The notes beneath the pieces are model-generated. The model ran no database searches, was not told where the DNA came from, and saw nothing but the letters and a program-made list of their open reading frames with translations. Source: Altererythrobacter rubellus (GTDB lineage: Bacteria; Pseudomonadota; Alphaproteobacteria; Sphingomonadales; Sphingomonadaceae). From it: DNA of 64,000 bases. Made by a program: the position numbers and the translations under genes. Below are positions 28,401-36,751 of the stretch, piece after piece; positions within the stretch are counted from its first letter, which is position 1, and each line of letters starts with the position of its first letter. The stretch lies in NCBI RefSeq assembly GCF_030284385.1, contig NZ_CP127221.1:868001-932000 (forward strand), in the 5' to 3' direction.

Positions 28401-28871
28401 TCGGGTAACGACAACGCGCTGCTCTATGTCCCGTCAGGCGTGAGCGATCCGAACGTATCGCCTCTGTCTGATCCGGATGCAGTTCAGGCCGTGGTCGATT
28501 ATGTGAATGCGTCGGGTTGTAAGTTCACCCCAGGCGCCACAATCAAGCGCAACACCTGCCGCAACGATTGGCATGTTGATATGGACCTGCGCTTCAGCCA
28601 GGAACTGCCGTTCCTCGGAAGCCTGACCGGCATCAAGGAAGATCGCATTGAGCTCTTCGCGGATGTCGCCAACTTCCTCAACCTGCTTGATAGTGGATGG
28701 AACATCCTGAAGTCGCGTGGTGGCTTTGACGGTCTCGTCTCTGTCGCTGATGCGGATGTAGACGATGAAGGTCGTTACATCATCGATGACTTCAATCCAG
28801 ACGATCAGAACTTCATCGCGATCAACCCGTCAGCATGGCGTATCCAGGTTGGCGTTCGCTACGAGTTCTAA
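25422..28871 (+). CDS. large TonB-dependent receptor with N-terminal carboxypeptidase-regulatory-like domain
   Basis: Outer-membrane active importer of 1149 residues. A signal peptide (to about residue 27, ending PAAAQ) is followed by an Ig-like carboxypeptidase-regulatory domain (VEGQVADETGAAIPGATITV). A TonB-box-like VIIVTGARA, the plug domain, and a long 22-strand barrel ending in the aromatic C-terminus RIQVGVRYEF follow. The architecture is that of Oar-like receptors rather than typical siderophore receptors. A phosphate-type operator lies upstream and a tonB gene downstream after a strong terminator. The ligand is unknown; the PhoB-like site suggests a phosphorus-containing or phosphate-regulated substrate. 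Confidence 0.9.
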   Translation: MKLKYLLAASVVSLSAAATIATPAAAQTITSGVEGQVADETGAAIPGATITVTDTRTGQTRTLTAGSDGNFRVGSLVPGGPYTVTATAPGYEGQTVENQFINLSGNTSYSFNLTSTAAGASDNVIIVTGARAGAVQLAVGPGVAFDTATLEAFPSLTRDVRDIIRIDPRVSLEQNNDVDRISCLGGNDRTNTFTVDGIVQSDVFGLNGTPFAARNSLPLPYDVIDQISVEFAPFDVEYSDFTGCLINVVTESGGNEFSGSAFFTYFDGGLFANSIDGRPLTANEEKRWGATINGPIIKDRVFFAFGYEEADLAGGNNFGPAGGGFTNEADFVSQAQFDEFARIARDVYGQDVGGYPRSLAEGNVRYFGRLDAIITDDHRLEATYQRLEETNIESDFGGSNLTGLNSFEDEGTISDYYSVRLYSDWSDSISTELRVSRAEVGDVQGPVGFGEAQSDNPTPRLVVGVMPDGTAVSGGGVTDNNGILSTGPGIFRSANQLDTKIDQARFQLNYDADNGHFLKFGAELSDLEVFNLFAINATGSLYFQNFADFEAGLLSPGTELFPNADEVANGEALGGDINAGIDGDINNAAARFSRQIYSFYAQDEWQATDQLTVNAGMRVQIYDGDAPAANPNFLDRFGFTNANSFAKIDPVWLPRLSATYEFDNEGFFSNSRVTGGVGVFSGGDPVVYFSNAFSNNGFSSALGTTRFDCGAGDIAVDPVTGQYDVVTGGGFTGFPQCAIDGGAADAAAGRADVQSTNPNFKVPTVTRASLAFQTDIGAETGFFSNWNLQLDYIYSRYNNALNFVDLSQTPDIRQGLNGFTVDGRPIYAAIDTTVAGCDAVLQGDGGTPPVYTNVSAACFNTGRDDEIQLTNDGSSESHSISAVLRKRFESGLFTDGGSTNVTFGYAFTDSNNARNNQSSTATSSFDVTAAFDRQDPAVSTATTETRHNFTAAVNFKEQFIDGYDTSIGFFFRAREGRPYSLTFDGGGVFADSSSGNDNALLYVPSGVSDPNVSPLSDPDAVQAVVDYVNASGCKFTPGATIKRNTCRNDWHVDMDLRFSQELPFLGSLTGIKEDRIELFADVANFLNLLDSGWNILKSRGGFDGLVSVADADVDDEGRYIIDDFNPDDQNFIAINPSAWRIQVGVRYEF

Positions 28872-28900
28872 TCCTCGCGAACAATTGCTAATCTAACGAG

Positions 28901-28933
28901 CGGCGGGGCCTTCGGGCTCCGCCGTTTGCTTTT
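28901..28933 (+). terminator. intrinsic terminator after the TonB-dependent receptor
   Basis: CGGCGGGGCC (28901-28910) pairs with GGCTCCGCCG (28915-28924), one G-T wobble, around a TTCG tetraloop. It is followed by TTTGCTTTTG. The stable C(UUCG)G loop and the T-rich tail make this a strong rho-independent terminator. Confidence 0.85.
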
Positions 28934-28989
28934 GTGCGCCCACTTGGCCTAGCATTTGCCATCTCACGCCAGGCAAAAGGCAAATCGCG

Positions 28990-29697
28990 ATGCCACAAAC
29001 AGGATTTCTGAAGCGCGAGCGGAAACTGCGTCTGGGCATTGTCATCGCGTTGGTGCTGTTCCACCTGCTTGGCCTTTACGGATTGACGCGCGCGCTCGCC
29101 CCCGATTTCACACAGGCGATAGAGCGCAACGTGGTCGAGGCTTTTACCGTTACGATTACCGCGCCGCCCGAAAAGCCGGAACAGCCGGACGAAGGGATGC
29201 AAGGTGATCCCGGCAAAGAAGCTGTGCCGCAACCTGGCAGCGCGCCAAGCCCGCGTATCCCGCCAGAGCGGCGGCGTGAATTGCCTCAGGCCGCGTCTAC
29301 GGGGCAGGCCAACACTTCGGGCGCAACTGCAAACGGTGATGGCACCGGTGCGAGTGGTGTGGGTGATGGCACAGGCAGTGGAGATGAGGGTAGCGGTCAG
29401 GGCTCTACGCTGGCGAGCAAGCCGGTGCTGATCCGCTCGATCACCGATGCCAGCGCGTTTCCGATACCGCCCGGTGGCCGCAAAGCGCGCATCGGCAAGT
29501 CTGTGATTGTACGGCTGAGGGTGTCACCACAGGGGCGGGTGACCAACTGTAGCGTCTACCGCGCCAGCCCATTTCCCGAAACCGACGCGGCGGTCTGCGA
29601 GTTGGCCTACGAACAAATCCGGTTTGAACCCGCGCGAGACAGCAATGGCAATCCGGTTGCCACGGTGTTTTATTACCAGCAGCGTTTTTTCAACTAA
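28990..29697 (+). CDS. TonB family energy transducer
   Basis: Transmits proton-motive force to outer-membrane receptors. The 235-residue protein has an N-terminal signal-anchor (IVIALVLFHLLGLYGL) and a periplasmic linker. The linker is partly Pro-rich and partly Gly/Ser-rich (DGTGASGVGDGTGSGDEGSG), an atypically flexible spacer. A C-terminal TonB_C domain follows (VRLRVSPQGRVTNCSVYRAS to YYQQRFF). exbB/exbD are not adjacent. Its position right behind the receptor suggests that it serves that receptor, though the terminator between them implies separate transcription. Confidence 0.87.
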   Translation: MPQTGFLKRERKLRLGIVIALVLFHLLGLYGLTRALAPDFTQAIERNVVEAFTVTITAPPEKPEQPDEGMQGDPGKEAVPQPGSAPSPRIPPERRRELPQAASTGQANTSGATANGDGTGASGVGDGTGSGDEGSGQGSTLASKPVLIRSITDASAFPIPPGGRKARIGKSVIVRLRVSPQGRVTNCSVYRASPFPETDAAVCELAYEQIRFEPARDSNGNPVATVFYYQQRFFN

Positions 29698-29713
29698 GTG
29701 ATCAGATTTGGGC

Positions 29714-30019
29714 TTACTTGGGTGCTGCGAGCATCTTCTGCCCATTGTTACGGATCGCCTTCTCGATTGCAGGCTCGACAAATGAAAGCATGCCGGGAAG
29801 CTGCACTTCGAAAACGACCTGCTCTTCGTAAACATCGATATGACCGGTAACTGTCTGATTCATGGCGGTTATGTGCAGCGCCATGCGATCTTCCTCGACC
29901 CAATCCATTTCGACATCTGCCATGCCGCCGGGAATGTAGTCCACGATCTCGTGGCTGCGATCATTCAAGCGGCGGCGCACTTCCTCGCGGCCCAGATCGT
30001 GGGGAAGGGCTACTCTCAC
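29714..30019 (-). CDS. polyhydroxyalkanoic acid system family protein
   Basis: Small protein of 101 residues resembling the PHA granule-associated family (PF09650 type), recognised from IPHDLGREEVRRRL-like and FEVQLPGMLSFVEPAIEKAI features. These proteins are uncharacterised small acidic proteins named from PHA-gene neighbourhoods. Here there are no PHA synthase genes. The ATG overlaps the stop of the XpaC-like gene by four bases, so it is the last gene of the telA-xpaC operon, which is a more informative context than its name. Confidence 0.75.
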   Translation of the reverse strand: MRVALPHDLGREEVRRRLNDRSHEIVDYIPGGMADVEMDWVEEDRMALHITAMNQTVTGHIDVYEEQVVFEVQLPGMLSFVEPAIEKAIRNNGQKMLAAPK

Positions 30020-30768
30020 TTGCTATTGTCCTCCAACACTTCGGGCCCGCCATAGCGGTATTCGAGATATCGATCCTTGATCGCCAGATCGTCAAGTGCG
30101 CCCTCCGCCAACCGACGGGTCACCCGGTCAACTTCGCCTGAAAGCTTGGTCAGGCTGTCAACCAACCGCTCGTCCGCGGTCTTGCCTGCATGCGTTTCCT
30201 GTCGCAGATGCGCGGGTATCTTGCAGTAGTTGTCGATCGTTTCGGGGATGTAATCGCCAACCAGTTCGCGGACTTCGTTGATGTTCGGATCGTTCTGATC
30301 GACGGTGGCAAGCTGCATGCCCAGCGCATCAAGCTGTACACCCATGGTGTCGATCAATTGCACTGCTGGTGCCGGCAGCGCAGGGCGTTGTGCCTCCAGC
30401 CAAAGCTCGGTGCTGGCAACCATTCGCTTGGCGTCGCCTTTCTTGAGGTCCTGGCGCTGCGGAACCTTGATCTTGCGACCGCGTGTGATGACGCCCACCG
30501 CAACCACAGCCGCCAACAATGTCAGCATGATGCCTGTAAAACCGATCCCGTCGATGATCAGGCCGATCGCAACGGCCGCTGCCCAGATGCCGGCAAAGGC
30601 GATCAGGATGCGCTTGAGCATTTTCCTCCAATGCTTCGACTTCGCTTCAGCGGAGAAACGCCCGATCGATTCCGCCGACCGGTGCGTGCCGCCGTAATCG
30701 CGATTGGTGACCAAGCTTTGGCCTGCCGCGCTCAAGATCTGGTCGGATTCGCGAGTTGTATCTGGCAT
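30016..30768 (-). CDS. XpaC-like (5-bromo-4-chloroindolyl phosphate hydrolysis family) membrane protein
   Basis: A 250-residue protein with a basic N-terminal half, two adjacent membrane helices (RILIAFAGIWAAAVAIGLII and GIMLTLLAAVVAVGVITRG) and a helical C-terminal domain. The order and lengths match the XpaC family, which is regularly paired with TelA. The family name comes from a Bacillus phenotype and says little about biochemistry. ATG at 30768; it begins 12 bases after the telA stop. Function is probably with TelA at the membrane. Confidence 0.75.
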   Translation of the reverse strand: MPDTTRESDQILSAAGQSLVTNRDYGGTHRSAESIGRFSAEAKSKHWRKMLKRILIAFAGIWAAAVAIGLIIDGIGFTGIMLTLLAAVVAVGVITRGRKIKVPQRQDLKKGDAKRMVASTELWLEAQRPALPAPAVQLIDTMGVQLDALGMQLATVDQNDPNINEVRELVGDYIPETIDNYCKIPAHLRQETHAGKTADERLVDSLTKLSGEVDRVTRRLAEGALDDLAIKDRYLEYRYGGPEVLEDNSK

Positions 30769-30780
30769 CAATAGCCGCCC

Positions 30781-31992
30781 TTAGCTTTCAAGCGTCAGCA
30801 GAGAAGGCTCGGATGATGCGACCTTTTGCTGTGCCTGAGCCTGGCCTTCGGCGCGCGCGATATAGCCCTTGGACTTCTCGACTTCGGCTGACAGCGTATC
30901 CACAGTCTGCTTCATGCTGGACAAGGCGCGAACCTTGAAGTCGTCGACCTCGTCCATCGTGTCATAGATATTCTGGAATGCGCGTTGCAGCGTCTCCATC
31001 GGGATGGTGGATGATGCGGCTTGCTCGTGAATTTGCCCGGTCTGTTCGCGCAGCAGCGTGCTGGTCGAATCAATAATTCCCGCCGTCGTGTTATTAAGGG
31101 CAGTGATCTGGCCCAGTACAAGACGCTGGTTGGTCATCGCCTGCGCAACAGTCACCGCAGTGCGTAGCGCGCCCACCGTCGTGGTACTGGCGCGATCAAC
31201 GCCTTTCACCAGCTCGATATTGTTCTTCTTGACCAGGTCGAGCGAGAGATAACCCTGCACGCTGACGGCCATTTGGGTAAGCAAGTCCTGTGTGCGTTGA
31301 CGAACGTAAAACAGCGCACTTTCACGCAAGGCCTTTGCTTTCGCCGGATCGGTAGCATCAAGCTCGTTGGCTTTTGCTTCCAACCGTTCATCGAGTGTCT
31401 TGGCGATATGGATCATCTGTTCCAGCTCGCCCATGGCTTCCCACAGCTTCTGCCGCTCTACATCGATCGCAGCATTGTCTTCGTGCAGCTCTTTCTTGCC
31501 CGACGCGAGCCGTTCCAGGATTGCCTGAATGTGCCCTTGTGCAGAGGTATAGCTGTCAAAATACCGGTTCAGCTTATTCCCGAACGGAATGATGCCGAAC
31601 AGCTTGCGCCCGCGCAGTTTGCCCTTGCGGCCCGGATCAAGGTCTTCAACTGTTTTGCGCAGATCCATCAGATCGTTGCCTACGCCGGTCTCCTGATCCA
31701 TCGCGCGGACGGGACGATCAAGGAAACGGTTGGACATGGCCGCTGCAGCGCGGATTTGTTCCTGACCCATGCGGGTGATCTGATCGACTTTCTCACCAAA
31801 GGCTGGCGAGTTGGCATCTTCTGCCACCAGATCATCGACAAAACTGTCAACCTTCTCGTCCAGCTTGGACTTTTTCTCTTCCGCAACAGGGACGAGACCA
31901 GCGGCTTTCTCCGGTGCAACGGTCGGCACAGGATCAGGCGGCGTCAGATCAAAATCGGTGGCCGTCTTTGTGGCCGTTTCCTGCGTGCTCAT
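30781..31992 (-). CDS. TelA family toxic anion resistance protein
   Basis: A 403-residue, largely alpha-helical cytoplasmic protein with the TelA/KlaA core. The core includes FGNKLNRYFDSYTSAQGHI, a long coiled-coil centre, and LGQITALNNTTAGIIDSTSTLL near the C-terminus. TelA proteins were first linked to tellurite resistance, but chromosomal copies are thought to act in envelope stress or colicin/antibiotic tolerance. Here it heads a three-gene operon with the XpaC-like and PHA-system proteins. No terC/terD genes are present. Confidence 0.88.
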   Translation of the reverse strand: MSTQETATKTATDFDLTPPDPVPTVAPEKAAGLVPVAEEKKSKLDEKVDSFVDDLVAEDANSPAFGEKVDQITRMGQEQIRAAAAMSNRFLDRPVRAMDQETGVGNDLMDLRKTVEDLDPGRKGKLRGRKLFGIIPFGNKLNRYFDSYTSAQGHIQAILERLASGKKELHEDNAAIDVERQKLWEAMGELEQMIHIAKTLDERLEAKANELDATDPAKAKALRESALFYVRQRTQDLLTQMAVSVQGYLSLDLVKKNNIELVKGVDRASTTTVGALRTAVTVAQAMTNQRLVLGQITALNNTTAGIIDSTSTLLREQTGQIHEQAASSTIPMETLQRAFQNIYDTMDEVDDFKVRALSSMKQTVDTLSAEVEKSKGYIARAEGQAQAQQKVASSEPSLLTLES

Positions 31993-32168
31993 GATCGGTA
32001 TTCAGCTCCTTCAAGCGAAAAAACGCCGCCTCTTTGATACTGTATTAGTACCCTAAGACACAAACTTCAAGGATTCTGCCTGAAACCAATCAGTTCGTCT
32101 ATGCTTTCGTTTGGTTTCGCAAACGGGTAAGTGGAGGCGGGATTTTCCATGGGGGACGGATTAGTAAC

Positions 32169-33719
32169 TTGAACGGTACACCTGAGCCAAAGCCGGTTTC
32201 GCCTGAAATCAAGGCCAGCGAAGCAACTTCCAGTGTCTCGAATTTTGGCCGCGTCATATTCAGCTGGCGCCGGTGGTGGCTGCAAGATGTGGTCGGGACC
32301 GTCGATCAGGCATCAGTGATCGAAAAGCGCCGCGACGATTGCGGACTGACAGAGCGTTACCTGTTCATGACAGCGATGTCGGGGGGGATCGCGATCCTAG
32401 GCCTGCTGCTTTCATCGCCAGCGGTTGTGATCGGCGCAATGCTTCTCTCTCCGCTGATGGGGCCGATCATGGGGTTGGGGTTTGCGTTGGCGATCTGGGA
32501 CTATGACTGGATCAAGCAATCCGCACGCTCGCTGGCTTGGGGCACAGTAATGGCCGTATTGCTGTGCGCGCTGCTTGTTTTTGCCTCGCCGATCCAGACG
32601 ATTACGACAGAAATCGCGGCGCGAACCAAGCCCAATATCTTCGATCTCTTCGTGGCATTCTTCTCCGCTCTGGCGGGTGCATATGCGATGATTCGCGGCC
32701 GCGAAGGCACGATTGTAGGCGTGGCGATTGCTACCGCCTTGATGCCGCCGCTTGCAGTGGTTGGCTTCGGCCTGGCTACCTGGAACGGAACGGTCTTTTG
32801 GGGCGCTTTGCTGCTGTACATCACCAACCTGATTACGATAGCGCTCACAGCCTTGGTGATGGCAAGGCTTTACGGCTTTCGTACCGCTTTGAGCGGCAAA
32901 CAGACTGTCTTCCAGAACTTCGCCGTCGTCGGTGTCTTTGTGGTTCTCGCAATCCCGCTTATTCTTTCGCTTCAATCGATCGCATTTGAAACCAATGCGC
33001 AAAGGCAAGTGCGCGCTGAACTGCTTGATAATTTCGATCCGCGGTCGCGGCTGGGGCAAGTGGATATCAATTTCGACACCGAACCCGTTCAGGTTGATGC
33101 GACTGTCTTTACGCCGCAGCTAGAGGCGGATGCCGAGGTTGATTCTGAGCGTGCGTTGACGCGAATCCTTGGTCGCCCGGTCGACCTGTCCCTCAACCAA
33201 GTCCAGTCGGGCCGGAGTGCCGCCGCTGCGCAGCAGGCTGAACTGTCCGCGACCCGTGCGCGCGAAGAGGAAGCGGCCCAGCTGCGAGCCGAGCAATTGG
33301 CCGAGCGCTTGTCCTTGGTCGCTGGCGTTTCCGAAGAAGAATTGACCATTGACCGTCAGCGGCGCCGGGCGATTGTACGCGCCCGCCCGCTAGATGGTGC
33401 AACCCTTGCAACCTATCGCGAGCTCGAGTTGCGTATCGCTGCGACCGAGCCCAATTGGACAATCGAATTGACCCCGCCACGGCTGCCATTGCCTGCGGTC
33501 ACATTTGTTGATGGAGCTCCCGATCAGGCGGGCGTTCAGTCTGTCCAATTGATTGTATGGGCGGCGCGCCGGCTGAATATGCCGGTTTCGATTACAGGTC
33601 AGGCAGACGAAGTCGAAGCGATCGAAGCGATGCTGACCGCCGCCGGATTGACCGTGGAAAGCAATGTTCGGCGACGCGCCGGGACGCTGCAAGCCAGTTG
33701 GGGTGGGATTGCCGAATAG
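32169..33719 (+). CDS. DUF389 membrane protein
   Basis: A 516-residue protein. The DUF389 domain is clear in the first half: GGIAILGLLLSSPAVVIGAM followed by LSPLMGPIMGLGFAL, with about six membrane helices up to residue 280. The second half is soluble and probably periplasmic, with an Ala/Glu-rich coiled-coil (SATRAREEEAAQLRAEQLAE) and an OmpA/BON-like end. No ATG fits before the first helix; TTG at 32169 with GGGGGACGGA upstream is the best start. The family function is unknown. It converges with the FAAL gene 14 bases away. Confidence 0.8.
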   Translation: MNGTPEPKPVSPEIKASEATSSVSNFGRVIFSWRRWWLQDVVGTVDQASVIEKRRDDCGLTERYLFMTAMSGGIAILGLLLSSPAVVIGAMLLSPLMGPIMGLGFALAIWDYDWIKQSARSLAWGTVMAVLLCALLVFASPIQTITTEIAARTKPNIFDLFVAFFSALAGAYAMIRGREGTIVGVAIATALMPPLAVVGFGLATWNGTVFWGALLLYITNLITIALTALVMARLYGFRTALSGKQTVFQNFAVVGVFVVLAIPLILSLQSIAFETNAQRQVRAELLDNFDPRSRLGQVDINFDTEPVQVDATVFTPQLEADAEVDSERALTRILGRPVDLSLNQVQSGRSAAAAQQAELSATRAREEEAAQLRAEQLAERLSLVAGVSEEELTIDRQRRRAIVRARPLDGATLATYRELELRIAATEPNWTIELTPPRLPLPAVTFVDGAPDQAGVQSVQLIVWAARRLNMPVSITGQADEVEAIEAMLTAAGLTVESNVRRRAGTLQASWGGIAE

Positions 33720-33733
33720 CGGGCCAAAGGCGC

Positions 33734-35467
33734 TTAGGCAGCAATCTCCAGCGGCACAATCTCGCCCGCCAGATACAACTTCTTAGCCTTCGCGCGACTC
33801 AATTTGCCTGAGCTGGTGCGAGGAAGCGTGCGTGGCGGCACCAGTTCCACAACGCAGCTCATGCCGGTTACGCCGCGAACCTTGTCTGCGATCTCATTGC
33901 GCAGTTTGACCCGTTCTTCAGGGTCAGACACGCGGCAATGGACCAGCACCGCCGGTGCTTCTTCGCCATTCTCTTTCTCGACGGAAAAGGCCGCGATATC
34001 GCCATGGTTGAATCCGGGCAATTGCTCGACCGCCCATTCGATATCCTGCGGCCAATGGTTTTTACCATTGATGATGATCATGTCCTTGGCGCGCCCGACA
34101 ATGAACAGATAACCCTTGTCGGTATAACCCATGTCACCTGTGTCGAGCCAACAATCGACCAGGCATTCCTCAGTCGCTTCCGGATTCCGGAAATAGGAAT
34201 GCATGACGCTGGGGCCTTCGCACCAGACCTTGCCGATCTGGTGATCTCCTTTAACCGCACCATTCTCGCCGCGGATCTCGACTTTCATGTCAGGCACCGG
34301 TTTGCCGCAATTGACGATGGCACGGTATCGGGCCGGGCGTGACAGATCGCGCGGAGTGCCGGACAGGCGTTCTTCCTCGACCAGTTCGACGCGTATTCCT
34401 TCACCTGGGGGCATGACAGTGACCGCGAGCACGCTTTCAGCCAAACCATAGCTGGGCGTAAAGGCGCTGGCCTTGAAGCCTGCGTCGCTGAACGCATTCA
34501 CGAAGCTTTGCATGACATCCGGGCGGATCATGTCCGCGCCATTGCCGGCCACGCGCCAGCGCGACAGATCAAACCGGTCGGCGACATGGCTCTGGCTGGA
34601 GATGCGGCGCGCGCAGATATCGTATCCGAATGTTGGCGAGTAAGAGAGCGTTGTGCCCTTATTGCGGCTGATCAGATCGAGCCATGCCAGTGGACGCCGC
34701 GCGAAGGCATCAGGTTTCAGATAGTCGCAGCTGACCTGGTTGGCGATCAGCGAGAGGAAACAGCCGACCAGACCCATGTCATGATACCACGGCAACCAGC
34801 TGACGCAGCGGTCACCTTCCCCAACATGCATGCTGGTGGAGTGGCCGTACAGATTGTGCAGCAGTGCGCGGTGCGTCACTGCTACGCCGGTCGGGAAACG
34901 GGTCGAGCCGGATGAATATTGCAGATAGCAAATGTCCTCCGGATCAGCCTTCGGCAGTTCGCATTCGGGCGCTTCGCGTGTCTTGAATTGCTCGTAGGCT
35001 TCGCCTGCACAACCCTGACGCTCAGCCGCGGCGGCTGCCATCTCGCCGATCTCTTCCGGGTAAAGCAGAAGCTTTGGGTCCGAGCTGTTCAGTTGGACGG
35101 TCAGCTGATCGATATAGCTTTCCTTGCCACCAAATGATGTAGGCAAGGGTAGCGGCACAGGCCACGCGCCAACATAAACGCAGGCGCAGAACATGGCTGC
35201 GAAATCCGGGCCGGTTTCCGCGATCAGGGCAACGCGGTCTTCCTTGCCAATTCCGTAGGCGATCAGCTGGCGCGCCATGACCAATGCGTCGTCGCGCATT
35301 TCGGAAAAAGGATAGGGGCGCTCCAAAGTGCCCCGCATATCGTGGAAATTGAGCCCCTTTTGGCTCCGTGCGGCGTAATCGATCGCTTCATTAAAGGTCG
35401 AAAAGTCCGATTTGCGCCGTGGCAAAGGACAATCATTCGGCGTCGGCTGCAATGCGGCGTCGGTCAT
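33734..35467 (-). CDS. fatty acyl-AMP ligase (FAAL)
   Basis: Adenylate-forming enzyme of 577 residues that activates fatty acids as acyl-adenylates, normally handed to an acyl-carrier protein. The ATP loop reads QYSSGSTRFPTGV, A5-like YGLAE is present, and the C-terminal DTGDMGYTDKGYLFIVGRAKDMIIINGKNHWPQ (interrupted here by family variation) gives the hinge. GKNHWPQDIEW is diagnostic of FAAL rather than acyl-CoA ligases. No PKS, NRPS or ACP gene adjoins. It may feed an ACP elsewhere, for example in sphingolipid synthesis, but that is inference. Confidence 0.88.
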   Translation of the reverse strand: MTDAALQPTPNDCPLPRRKSDFSTFNEAIDYAARSQKGLNFHDMRGTLERPYPFSEMRDDALVMARQLIAYGIGKEDRVALIAETGPDFAAMFCACVYVGAWPVPLPLPTSFGGKESYIDQLTVQLNSSDPKLLLYPEEIGEMAAAAAERQGCAGEAYEQFKTREAPECELPKADPEDICYLQYSSGSTRFPTGVAVTHRALLHNLYGHSTSMHVGEGDRCVSWLPWYHDMGLVGCFLSLIANQVSCDYLKPDAFARRPLAWLDLISRNKGTTLSYSPTFGYDICARRISSQSHVADRFDLSRWRVAGNGADMIRPDVMQSFVNAFSDAGFKASAFTPSYGLAESVLAVTVMPPGEGIRVELVEEERLSGTPRDLSRPARYRAIVNCGKPVPDMKVEIRGENGAVKGDHQIGKVWCEGPSVMHSYFRNPEATEECLVDCWLDTGDMGYTDKGYLFIVGRAKDMIIINGKNHWPQDIEWAVEQLPGFNHGDIAAFSVEKENGEEAPAVLVHCRVSDPEERVKLRNEIADKVRGVTGMSCVVELVPPRTLPRTSSGKLSRAKAKKLYLAGEIVPLEIAA

Positions 35468-35600
35468 AATTATCTAGCGGAACCCGTTACTTGTGGCATC
35501 TGAAACAATACCATTTTTGTCACCAATGCGGAAAAAACCCTCATTCCGCAACCAATCCATCTTTCCCATTTGATAAGGAGTGTGGCACGAATAAGGCGAA

Positions 35601-36188
35601 ATGGCCGTAAAGCAAACCCGCTCATCGCGCAAAACGCGCGCCGCAACGCCGTTGGATCAGGCCAAACTGCGCGATTTGGCGCTTACATATGTCGCGCGAT
35701 TTTCCACCACTCGAGCCAAACTGGTAACGTATCTGCATCGCAAGATTCGCGAACGCGGAGTGGAAGAGGGGGCTGACACTCTTGATGTCGACGCGGTTGC
35801 AGATCGGATCGTCGAGTTGGGCTATATTGACGATGCAGCTTACGCGCAGGCCAAGTCTGCCGGTTTGCTGCGCAAAGGTTATGGGAGCAGGCGCGTGGAA
35901 CAGGCCCTGCGCTCAGCGGGTGTGGATGAAACTATCCGAAGCGATGTTGCCCCCGATGAAAGCCATCGCCGTCATGCTGCAATGGCCTTGGCCAGCAAAC
36001 GCGGGTTCGGGCCGTTTGGGCGTGATTTCGATGCGTCTCGTGGAATTGACCTCGCCAAGCGTGAGAAACAGATTGCAGCGATGGTGCGCGCAGGCCATGA
36101 TTTCGCTGCGGCCAAAGCCATAGTGGATGCATCCAGTATGGACGAAGCAGAGCAATGGGTTTCTGAAGCAGAGGACGATTGGACATGA
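35601..36188 (+). CDS. recX: recombination regulator RecX
   Basis: Modulator of RecA filaments. The 195-residue protein has three tandem helical repeats. Typical stretches are VARFSTTRAKLVTYLHRKI, VADRIVELGYIDDAAYAQ, and KGYGSRRVEQALRSAGVD. AAGGCG precedes the ATG. recA is not in the window. The stop overlaps the DUF192 start in ATGA, so the two are coupled. I saw no alphaproteobacterial LexA box upstream. Confidence 0.88.
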   Translation: MAVKQTRSSRKTRAATPLDQAKLRDLALTYVARFSTTRAKLVTYLHRKIRERGVEEGADTLDVDAVADRIVELGYIDDAAYAQAKSAGLLRKGYGSRRVEQALRSAGVDETIRSDVAPDESHRRHAAMALASKRGFGPFGRDFDASRGIDLAKREKQIAAMVRAGHDFAAAKAIVDASSMDEAEQWVSEAEDDWT

Positions 36189-36703
36189 CTTTCAAATGGG
36201 CAATGCTGGCGTTGAGTGCGTGCATGCTGATCGGGTGCTCGCCAGCGTCCGAAGTCAATGTTGTGGCCAGCCCCAGCGAAGCCGCTGTTGCAGAAGGCGA
36301 GGTCGAGCGTCACCCCTTGTCGGGGCTGCAAGTCATGGATCTGACCGTGCAGTCGGGTGAGACAGTCCATACATTTCGGGTTGAACTGGCCGATACCGAT
36401 GAAGCGCAAAGCCGGGGTCTGATGTTTCGTACCGAGCTGGGCGATTTTGAAGGGATGCTGTTCCCGTCTGACGGGCCGGAGCCGCGCAGCTTCTGGATGA
36501 AGAACACTCCGCTTTCGCTCGACATCATCTTCGTGGGCACCGACGGTCGGATCTTGAATATCGCCGCCAATACGGAGCCCTATTCGCTCCTGTCGGTGTC
36601 GTCAGGCGGATTGACGAGCGCGGTATTTGAGCTGCGCGCAGGGCGCTCGGCCGCGCTTGGCATCAAGCCGGGCGATAAAGTGGAATATTCGCTGCCGGAA
36701 TGA
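36185..36703 (+). CDS. DUF192 lipoprotein
   Basis: A 172-residue secreted protein. A lipobox (LSACMLIGC) predicts lipidation at Cys about 18. The DUF192 domain begins at FRVELADTDEAQSRGLMFR and includes PRSFWMKNTPLSLDIIFVG, the family core. The fold is known but function is not; members are extracytoplasmic. Start at ATG 36185 overlapping the recX stop. The next gene (NDUFA12-like) follows 48 bases later. Confidence 0.88.
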   Translation: MTFKWAMLALSACMLIGCSPASEVNVVASPSEAAVAEGEVERHPLSGLQVMDLTVQSGETVHTFRVELADTDEAQSRGLMFRTELGDFEGMLFPSDGPEPRSFWMKNTPLSLDIIFVGTDGRILNIAANTEPYSLLSVSSGGLTSAVFELRAGRSAALGIKPGDKVEYSLPE

Positions 36704-36751
36704 CGTTCCTGCTTGGCCATAAACGCGCATTGGGCTAAGCGCAGCCTCGCT

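Noticed and set aside
35468..35600. LexA box upstream of recX
   Set aside because: I found no GTTC-N7-GTTC or GAAC-N7-GAAC pattern in the gap.
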